From: Trichomonas tenax
Lineage: Eukaryota; Parabasalia; Trichomonadida; Trichomonadidae
NCBI GenBank assembly: GCA_023091735.1
Contig: JALKBU010000501.1
Location: 1-36,350, forward strand
DNA length: 36,350 nt
Direction of reading: 5' to 3'
The notes beneath the pieces are model-generated. The model ran no database searches. It had not been told where the DNA came from and saw only the letters and a program-made list of their open reading frames with translations. Below, piece by piece: positions 29,946 through 36,350 of the stretch. The position numbers were made by a program, and so were the translations under genes. Each line of letters opens with the position of its first letter. Positions within the stretch are counted from its first letter, which is position 1.

Positions 29946-30920
29946 ATGCACTAGTGCTGTGGGTTATAGTTTCATGGTTATTTTTAAGAAATTTCCAAAA
30001 AGTACCATCATTTTCCCACATTCGAAAAAGTGTAGAAGTTCATGTCACGTTTTGTAAATTGTTTAACACATCACTGCATTTTTCTTCAAAACACAGAATT
30101 GACGAAAATTCAAAATCTTTAAAAGTGTCATGTCACGTTTCGGCTGTTGTAAATTTTGGCAAAATCAGTTTTATATAATGTAAATCATTAATTTAAGTTT
30201 GATGCATACAAAAGTGACAAGTCACTTTTTGTTTTGTCTAAAAGTGACATTGAATGAATATTTTGAGAGCGAATAGCAGTTTTGTAAACACAAATTCATA
30301 AATCAAAAATAATTAAAGTATCAACTAAGAAACAGTAGTTACATAGGAATAATCAATAAAAATGAAAATTTTATTTCCAATTAATCGAAATTGAAAATAT
30401 CGAATTTTTCTCAAAACTGGAGATATAATTATATTTTTCCCATAATTAAAAATGGAATAAACAATATTATTGACTTTTCAATGGATGATTAGCCATCGAC
30501 ATTTTCAAATGTATACATCTTTTGGTGGCCTGACATGCATGGATCTAGGCACATATAGGTTAATCCCTATATGTGCATGACGAATCTTCGATATTCGCGT
30601 GTTTTTGACGATGTTCGAGGTTAATCTATGAAAAGATCACTGTTAGATAATGAAACATACAGTGAATATTCAATACAAAGCGATTTATCACAGAAACATC
30701 CGATATTAAAGTATATTTTCGAATTTGATTTCTCGAAAATGCCTAAAAATCAAAATGAGTGATGAATATCTAGACCATAAAACGAAATATTCTGGAATTT
30801 ATGCACAAAGAACATGAATATGATTTTCTATTTTTCGAAAAAGAAGATACGCTAAGGTTATTAGCCACTTTTAGAGATATTATTTTTGACACTTTTCACG
30901 ATAAATCAAATTAGTCAGCG
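29946..30920. other. intergenic with GTCAC-type motifs and one hairpin
   Basis: Between 30040 and 30255 there are repeated GTCAC or GTGAC motifs (for example CATGTCACGTTT twice, AAGTGACAAGTCACTTTTTG), possibly regulatory. A perfect 11-bp hairpin, GCACATATAGG with CCTATATGTGC and a 6-nt loop, lies at 30549-30576. The open frame at 29954-30178 starts with TTG and is rejected. Confidence 0.4.
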
Positions 30921-30928
30921 TCACTTTT
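30921..30928 (+). promoter_or_regulatory. Inr element of the Ap4A phosphorylase-like gene
   Basis: TCACTTTT with predicted first A at 30923, 11 nt before the ATG at 30934. It fixes the start at MSEELK and excludes the upstream TTG-initiated extension. Confidence 0.7.
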
Positions 30929-30933
30929 CAGTA

Positions 30934-31719
30934 ATGAGTGAAGAATTAAAAACAATGATTTTAAACCAAGCGCAAAAAGCTCTTGACACAGAATGCGCAT
31001 TTTTCTTACACCAACAGACTCCTTCTGTTGAACAAGTCGATAGAGGTATCACATTCCTTATTAAAACATGGAATCAAAATCTGAAAATGTATTTAGGAAC
31101 GTTTAAGAAGGATAATAAGGATGTTCTTGCACCTCCATTCGGTAAAAATCTCTTTATAACTAAAATGCCTGGCAATAATTTGATTGTTAACAAGTTTATG
31201 AACGAAGTTGGTCACGTTTTGTTTGCATCAGAAGATAACGATGCAAATCAAACAAAGCCACTCACTTTAGAAGATTTCACTGCTCTTTTGACCGTTTTTG
31301 ATGCATTTAAAGACGGAATTGGATATTACAACTGTGGACCGCAGTCTGGAAACTCACAGAACCACAAACACTTCCAGTTCCAACCAATAACGACATATCC
31401 ATTGCTTACCATGATGACTGAAAGGAAGAAACTTCCATTTGAGTATCGTGTTGAACAAATTTCAAAATGGGATGCGCAAACAATATATGACATATACGTT
31501 AGACTCACAACGAACCTTCCAACTGATTCTTTTAACTTTATCATGAACACAAAATATGTTGTCATTGTACCAAGAACACTTGGAACGCATCCAAAGAAGA
31601 TCATTCTCAATTCTATCAGCATGTGTGGAATCCTGGCATTTGGTGATGATACAGATCCTTTTATCAAAGAAAATCCACTTCAAGTTCTTATTGATGTCTG
31701 CGTCCCAACTCAAAATTAA
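30934..31719 (+). CDS. ATP adenylyltransferase / Ap4A phosphorylase-like HIT-superfamily protein
   Basis: 261 residues from the ATG set by the Inr. The central motif GNSQNHKHFQFQP contains H144, H146 and Q148 in the HxHxQ pattern of the HIT branch that includes yeast Apa1/Apa2; the first histidine is the expected nucleotide-accepting residue. Before it lies an N-terminal part with PFGKNLFITKMPGNNLIVNKF, comparable to the substrate-binding segment of Apa proteins; after it a smaller C-terminal domain, as in the same family. These enzymes split diadenosine tetraphosphate with phosphate to ATP and ADP, or run the reverse reaction. At 261 residues it is shorter than yeast Apa1 (about 320). GalT-like transferases share the fold but have HxHxH. 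Confidence 0.82.
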   Translation: MSEELKTMILNQAQKALDTECAFFLHQQTPSVEQVDRGITFLIKTWNQNLKMYLGTFKKDNKDVLAPPFGKNLFITKMPGNNLIVNKFMNEVGHVLFASEDNDANQTKPLTLEDFTALLTVFDAFKDGIGYYNCGPQSGNSQNHKHFQFQPITTYPLLTMMTERKKLPFEYRVEQISKWDAQTIYDIYVRLTTNLPTDSFNFIMNTKYVVIVPRTLGTHPKKIILNSISMCGILAFGDDTDPFIKENPLQVLIDVCVPTQN

Positions 31720-31927
31720 TAATTTCATGTGCATTGATCATTTAAACTATGTTTGTATTTTGAAACTATTTATTTTTTGATAATAATTTTGATTCCCTTG
31801 ATTATACTGAATTTAGCTATATAATATGCTTTCCGTATTCATTGGTGTTAAAATCATTAAAATATTTTAAATATTATTGTGATTATAAAATTAATTTCGA
31901 AATTGACTAAAAAAAAAATGATTTACT

Positions 31928-34093
31928 TTAGCTGAAGTAGTCATCAAGGTTCTCGTCCTCCTTTGGCTTCTCCGGTGCACTTTCTAAGTTGGAGAAGAAG
32001 TCAATATCACCCTTGTTTTCATCCTTCTTCTCTTCGAAGGCCTTCTGAACGACATCCTCAACCTTTGGGTTCTCGGACCTGAAGTAGTCATTGAGGTCTT
32101 CTTCTTCAACATCGTGGCGTGGCTTGGTCTGTAACTCAGCTGTTGTATCGATGATCTCTGCTGGTTCATCTCTTGGATTCTTCTCTGGAAGAAGTGACTC
32201 GTCAACCCATGGAACGACAATAGCGCTCTTGTTGATAGCCTTGCCAAGGATCTGGGAGATTGTGCCAAGCTCCAAATAGCTGGCCTTAATAGCATCGACG
32301 CCCCAATAAACGTCGTTCTTTTCAGGAAGAACGAACTTCTTTGGTGTCTTCCTGATGTCGATGATGTACTGCTGTGTTGTGTTCGCTGTCAAGAGAGAGT
32401 GGACTAATCTTGCACGATCTCTGACGTTGATGTTCTGGTCATAGAAGCCAAGTGTGAGGCAGTATCTGACTAAATCGACAGCCTCCTTTGGTCTGACGTA
32501 CAAAACCTTGGCAGCAAGCTCGATAGCAGCCATTCTAACGCATGGATCCTGTGATGTGAACTCTGCTGTGACTCTTCTCAAGACTTCGTGAGCATACTCC
32601 GGGATCAATTCAGCCTTGTCACCAACGATTGACATCAAGCACGCCTTTGTCTCTGTGTCCGTGATCTTTGAGAAGATTCTGAGCAACTTCTTCAAGATTG
32701 CGATGACATCCTCCTTGTCCATTGGGCTGCTGGAGCCGAACAAGTCATCCGTTTCATCCTTGCCCTGTGGAGCGCGTGGTAGTGGTCTCAACAATAAAGA
32801 AAGAACTCTTGCGGCCTGGTTGACAACTGTGACAACTGGAGAAGAAAGCATCTTGACAATGACATCAATGCATGTGATTGATGAATCGCCAGCGAGAGAA
32901 GCTGTACGGCCGATTGCCTTGACTGCCTCTGTAGCGATATCATTGTTGGCGTCGTAAATGTATTGAGAAAGTTCGCGCATCAAGATGTCGCTGTTTGATG
33001 GACGTGCGAGCTGTGAGAGAACTTGCAATTTAAGTTTCTGGACGAAGATTGGCTCATCATCGAATAAGAAGAAGTGCCTGATGTGTGGAATGAATGGCTC
33101 TGCGTTATCAGCAACAAGTGAAGCGATCGTGAGAAGTGCTGTGTAAGCTGTGGCGCTGTCGACGTAGAGAAGTCTGATGAGTGGCTTAGCGATGAGTGGG
33201 ATCTTAAGCGGAGGAGCAACATAGAAGAAGAGCGATGCAGCAGCAACAACGACGCATGGAGTGATAGATGACAAAAGTGGCTGAACATTCTTAATAAGGA
33301 GCTCGAGGTCTGGATCAAGAACCTGTCCTTCTTCGTCGTCTGAGAACCAATCAGCTGTTCCTGATGGCTTCGGGAAGTTGCGGCGAGCATATCTCTGGAG
33401 CATGTGGAGTGCGATGGTTTGGGCCCATGGATCAATCCTGTTGAGGGCGAGGCAGAGTGTCCTGAAAATCGGGTGAATCAAAATGTCGCGGTCCGGGCAA
33501 ACCTTATTCACGGCATACAACGCGCCACTGATTGTAACGAGTGACTGGTCGTTTAGGAGGCGTTGGATAATTGGGATTAATTCGTCGATATAATCAGGTG
33601 AAGTTTCGTTTATCTTGACAACAGCCAAAGCTGCGGCCTTCCTGACATAGGGTGACAAGTCGAGAGCGCAGCGTGTGACGGAGTCAAGGACAATTTCGAT
33701 AATTTCGGTATTTCGAATGGAAGATAAGATTTTGAGAGCCATTGCACGAACAATGGGATCGGAATCCGTGAGAGAGCGCTGGAATGTGTTGACTGACATA
33801 AGGGCAGAGTCTGGATCGTTCTCTGCATAATGGACTAAGTAAATGTAGCTTAAATGGCGGATTGTCTCATCCTCTGATGTAATTTCCTGGACAACGAGTG
33901 GGAAGAACGAAGATACATCTTCGCCTTTGGACAAAACAGCGAGCAAAGTCTTAATACCCGTGATTTTGTCGGCTGGCTTCGTAGACTGAAAATTTTTGGT
34001 GATTGTCGGGAACAGTTCAAGATCTGCCGACTTCTTCAAATCTTCCGTTGTGTTGTTCGTTACTGCGGGACTCGTGTATGACTCGTACGACAT
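31928..34093 (-). CDS. adaptor complex beta subunit, AP-3 beta-like, without ear domain
   Basis: 721 residues from the ATG at 34093. Residues about 30-590 form the adaptin trunk of HEAT-like helices (PLVVQEITSEDETIRHLSYIYL; ALKILSSIR; YVRKAAALAVVKI). An insertion around residue 245 with WFSDDEE, followed by DPDLELLIKNVQPLL, resembles the acidic insertion and DPDxxLLLRNTKPLL of AP-3 beta more than AP-1/2 beta. AP-3 sorts cargo from endosomes to lysosome-like compartments. The tail from about 650 is acidic and ends in repeated aromatic-acidic motifs (LNDYF, DFFSNL, LDDYF). The appendage (ear) domain normal for beta adaptins is missing. The stop overlaps UAAA. The 3' end converges with the Ap4A gene, 208 bp away. 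AP type is an inference from a few motifs. Confidence 0.88.
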   Translation of the reverse strand: MSYESYTSPAVTNNTTEDLKKSADLELFPTITKNFQSTKPADKITGIKTLLAVLSKGEDVSSFFPLVVQEITSEDETIRHLSYIYLVHYAENDPDSALMSVNTFQRSLTDSDPIVRAMALKILSSIRNTEIIEIVLDSVTRCALDLSPYVRKAAALAVVKINETSPDYIDELIPIIQRLLNDQSLVTISGALYAVNKVCPDRDILIHPIFRTLCLALNRIDPWAQTIALHMLQRYARRNFPKPSGTADWFSDDEEGQVLDPDLELLIKNVQPLLSSITPCVVVAAASLFFYVAPPLKIPLIAKPLIRLLYVDSATAYTALLTIASLVADNAEPFIPHIRHFFLFDDEPIFVQKLKLQVLSQLARPSNSDILMRELSQYIYDANNDIATEAVKAIGRTASLAGDSSITCIDVIVKMLSSPVVTVVNQAARVLSLLLRPLPRAPQGKDETDDLFGSSSPMDKEDVIAILKKLLRIFSKITDTETKACLMSIVGDKAELIPEYAHEVLRRVTAEFTSQDPCVRMAAIELAAKVLYVRPKEAVDLVRYCLTLGFYDQNINVRDRARLVHSLLTANTTQQYIIDIRKTPKKFVLPEKNDVYWGVDAIKASYLELGTISQILGKAINKSAIVVPWVDESLLPEKNPRDEPAEIIDTTAELQTKPRHDVEEEDLNDYFRSENPKVEDVVQKAFEEKKDENKGDIDFFSNLESAPEKPKEDENLDDYFS

Positions 34094-34781
34094 CCGATTT
34101 GATATTTGACATGGCAACTTGACATTTTAACCTTTAGTTGTCACGTTTACGAATCGTTTGTCACCTTTCTACATCTTTGTTACGTTTTCTCATTGTTCTA
34201 TTTTGTCATGTAAAGTGTCAAAAAATCTTTCAAAACGTTCTTCATCTAATGATTTCTCCTGAATCAATGTTATATAATATATTATGTTCATATGTAAACT
34301 AATCAAGGGCTTTTAGAGTCCTAAGCTCCGATTTGAAGCAGAGAATTTCCAATTTTTGATAAGCTAATTTACAAATGCTTTCATACAGTTGAAGTATCAA
34401 TTATTTGATATAAAATAGTCGCTTAGCTTGAGAGAATTACTGTATTGTTTATATTCTATGTGAATGATATTTGATTTTTCGCAAAGATGTGATTTTGATT
34501 ACAAATGGACACATTGATGTTATATTGATTCACCAAACCATTTCTATCTGCTCCATAATAGTTTTAAACTATATTAACATACTTCTTTTTGGCGTGATTA
34601 TGTCTATAGATTCAATATTACTATTCACAAGTGAAATTCATTGTGAAACATTAAGTTTCTCAATGAAAACTTCTTTAAGATAAGAATATGATATGCAGCA
34701 CGATATGCTTTATAATATATTAAAGGATGAAAGCTATATATTTCACAAGTGATGATTTTAGAAATGAAGAATGCATTTATG
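34094..34781. other. divergent intergenic region
   Basis: Shared upstream region of the AP-3 beta gene and the COMM-domain gene. It contains TTGTCATGTAAAGTGTC around 34204-34220, similar to the MITE-like motif found in the 23-27 kb region, and several GTCAC/TTGTCAC motifs at 34139-34165. Open frames at 34471-34683 and 34625-34822 are not convincing. Confidence 0.4.
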
Positions 34782-34789
34782 TCACTTTT
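34782..34789 (+). promoter_or_regulatory. upstream Inr copy of the COMM-domain gene
   Basis: TCACTTTT 47 nt before the ATG at 34829, with a second identical element 30 nt downstream. It may serve as an alternative start. Confidence 0.4.
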
Positions 34790-34811
34790 AAACCAATTGT
34801 CAATTTTACTG

Positions 34812-34819
34812 TCACTTTT
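34812..34819 (+). promoter_or_regulatory. proximal Inr of the COMM-domain gene
   Basis: TCACTTTT with predicted first A at 34814, 15 nt before the ATG at 34829. It decides against the upstream in-frame ATG at 34727. Confidence 0.65.
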
Positions 34820-34828
34820 CAAAATATA

Positions 34829-35377
34829 ATGTTATCTCACCAGGAGATTAAGGACAACATGACCCGTTTCGAGTCCGTCTCACTCTACGAGGCGGCGCAG
34901 TTGACCGGTGCAGTCTTAGACCACATTCAGCTTAAGTCCAACCTCCAGCAATTACTCGCAACATTAGAATTCTCCGATACACAGACGAAGCAGACCCTCG
35001 CTGAGACGATTTTGTCGTTCGTCTCAAGGCTCCTTCAGTCTCGTTCCGCCACATCCGAAGTTGCTCCTCTCCTCAAACAGGCAGGATTAAACGACGAATA
35101 CAGCGAGCACATCAGCAAGGTCATCAGTACGAGGCTAGATACATTAGTTAAGGATTTAGCAGAAAAATCATCCGGTGACAGACTTCAAGATCTTGAATGG
35201 AGATTCGGACTTACTGCAGCATCTAGCACTGGTGCTGACACACCATTCATTCAGATGCGTCTTCAGTTTGAGAATGAAGATCCTGTTTCAGTCGAGATGG
35301 GAATGACAGAGTTTTACGAGTTCGCAGGTGATATTAAGCGTATCAAATCCCAGATGGAGAACTCCCTTAGTCTTTAA
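34829..35377 (+). CDS. COMM-domain (COMMD) protein
   Basis: 182 residues from the ATG placed by the proximal Inr; a further in-frame ATG ten codons later is also possible. The N-terminal 110 residues are helical. The C-terminal part from about residue 120 is a COMM domain: DLEWRFGLTAASS, then a strand with IQMRLQFE, then MTEFYEFAGDIKRIKSQM, the classical signature with its conserved Trp and the closing helix. COMMD proteins form heteromeric rings that join CCDC22/CCDC93 in the Commander complex, which recycles membrane proteins from endosomes; they are present in many protists. Which of the ten human COMMDs it corresponds to is not clear. Codon usage is more GC-rich than average here, suggesting good expression. 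The stop overlaps TAAA. Confidence 0.92.
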   Translation: MLSHQEIKDNMTRFESVSLYEAAQLTGAVLDHIQLKSNLQQLLATLEFSDTQTKQTLAETILSFVSRLLQSRSATSEVAPLLKQAGLNDEYSEHISKVISTRLDTLVKDLAEKSSGDRLQDLEWRFGLTAASSTGADTPFIQMRLQFENEDPVSVEMGMTEFYEFAGDIKRIKSQMENSLSL

Positions 35378-35440
35378 ATTGATAATAAATTCTCTCTTAT
35401 TTGTTAAAAAAAGGTGATTTTATAATAATATAACAAACAT

Positions 35441-36349
35441 TTAATGAATCTTCCATTCTGTATAATTTCCGAATGATAAGAAGAATCTTCCCCATAAAGG
35501 TCTTTTGTATATGCTGTGTAATCTCGATGCCCTTCCATGCATATAGTTTAGATATACATTTGGTTCCCACAGAAATACTGTCCTTGTTTTATGAGATGTC
35601 TTGACATGAGACATATGATATCCAAATGGTAGCATAATAGATACCTGTGGAATAAGATTTGATGCCCAATCGAACCCTAAAACTGTATCTACGTTGAAGT
35701 TTTCGCCGGTTTGAAGATATCCATTTATTAAGTTCCACATATTCTTATCGCCGCCTTCGAAGTCACCTGAAGCCTCCATTCCAATGGAATCAAACCATAA
35801 TGGATGCGGAATATTAATAAAGAACTGTAGTTGATCTCTAGAATTGAATATAGTGAATATTTGGGTTTGCATAATTTGCTCTGTAATGTTTGATAATTCT
35901 TGTCTAAATGTTCTGACCCACTCGTGTCTGGCTAAACATCTGCAGCGAGCAATCTCAAAGAATCCCGGCGGAAGTGTGATATCACTTGTTCCTGTGAGAA
36001 CAAAATTGGTTCTTGCGTTCTTGACACCAATATTTCTCAAAGGAAAATCAGGAAATGTTGAGTTTAGTGATTCCATCATTCTCAGTGTGTCTTTGTAATG
36101 TATTTCTAACACTCTAACATGCTTTTTCAGTCTATTCGGAATCTTTATGACATCATCAAATTTTGGAGAAGCTTGGAATGGTGCATATATAACTATTATC
36201 TCGAAAGCTGCTGTATCATATAAATTGGCGATTCCTGCAGTATAGTCTAAAGCTTTTTGGAATCTTTGAAGAACTTCTGAATGATGTGAGACTGTAGTGA
36301 CATATGTTATATATGGATCAGTTACTGTTGAGTTAACTTTCTTATTAAT
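35441..36349 (-). CDS. glycosyltransferase-like protein, 5' part outside the window
   Basis: The frame is open from the right window edge to the stop, about 302 codons; there is no in-frame ATG start in sight that must be used. A segment with FPDFPLRNIGVKNA followed by TNFVLTGTSDITLPPGFFE resembles the ARNxGxxxAxGxxxLxxDxDxxLPP motif of family 2 glycosyltransferases, where the acidic residues bind the nucleotide-sugar metal; here the usual D-x-D is S-D-I, so that point is uncertain. It contains many aromatic residues (WVRTF, HPLWFDS, FDWASN). A Golgi enzyme with an N-terminal anchor further upstream would fit. The stop lies in TAAATG with the UAAA signal. The 3' end converges with the COMMD gene, 63 bp away. 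Confidence 0.7.
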   Translation of the reverse strand: MNKKVNSTVTDPYITYVTTVSHHSEVLQRFQKALDYTAGIANLYDTAAFEIIVIYAPFQASPKFDDVIKIPNRLKKHVRVLEIHYKDTLRMMESLNSTFPDFPLRNIGVKNARTNFVLTGTSDITLPPGFFEIARCRCLARHEWVRTFRQELSNITEQIMQTQIFTIFNSRDQLQFFINIPHPLWFDSIGMEASGDFEGGDKNMWNLINGYLQTGENFNVDTVLGFDWASNLIPQVSIMLPFGYHMSHVKTSHKTRTVFLWEPNVYLNYMHGRASRLHSIYKRPLWGRFFLSFGNYTEWKIH

Positions 36350-36350
36350 A

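Noticed and set aside
29954..30178. 74-aa plus-strand frame upstream of the Ap4A gene
   Set aside because: TTG start, no family, crosses motif-rich spacer; likely chance.
32616..32957. 113-aa frame antisense to the AP-3 beta gene
   Set aside because: It is a shadow of the biased codon use of the adaptin gene; no start signal.

Overview
This is nuclear DNA of a parabasalid protist, most likely a trichomonad of the Trichomonas/Tritrichomonas type; the species cannot be fixed from the sequence alone. The evidence is consistent: AT-rich DNA, intronless genes on both strands with short spacers, TCA(C/T)TTTT initiator (Inr) elements 8-31 nt upstream of ATG codons, UAAA signals overlapping stop codons, and a typical gene content (CK1 kinase, PP1-like phosphatase, secreted BspA-type leucine-rich repeat protein, HECT ligase, AP-3 beta adaptin, beta-helix surface-protein fragments). 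TTG or GTG starts are not used; where an open frame begins with one I moved the start to the ATG behind the Inr.

Layout. 0-8 kb: the tail of one gene, a CK1 kinase, a large protein with a possible RapGAP-like end, and a convergent ASH/MSP-repeat protein. 8.8-21.2 kb: a decayed zone with two beta-helix surface-protein fragments, one apparently intact secreted BspA-type LRR gene, and a 7.6-kb HECT ubiquitin ligase broken by at least 13 in-frame stops and about nine frameshifts. 21.5-25 kb: a 91-aa unknown protein, a PP1-like phosphatase, a small TIR element containing 21-bp tandem repeats, and an nSMase-like phosphodiesterase. 25-28.7 kb: a 3.7-kb gene-free island. 28.7 kb to the end: a DNAJB-type chaperone, an Ap4A phosphorylase-like enzyme, an AP-3 beta adaptin, a COMM-domain protein and a partial glycosyltransferase-like gene. 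The genes are not organised as one pathway. COMM-domain and AP-3 proteins both belong to endosomal trafficking and are divergently arranged, but that may be chance.

The most unusual part is the gene-free island. At about 25.68-26.91 kb there is a regular series of some ten unrelated imperfect hairpins, one every 100-140 bp, several with perfect 18-bp stems of complex sequence. Right after it lies an 813-bp foldback element with about 377-bp inverted arms and a 9-bp target duplication, which fits a non-autonomous Mutator-like (MULE) transposon. The hairpin array is my best candidate for an undescribed system, for example a small-RNA precursor cluster; that function is inference.
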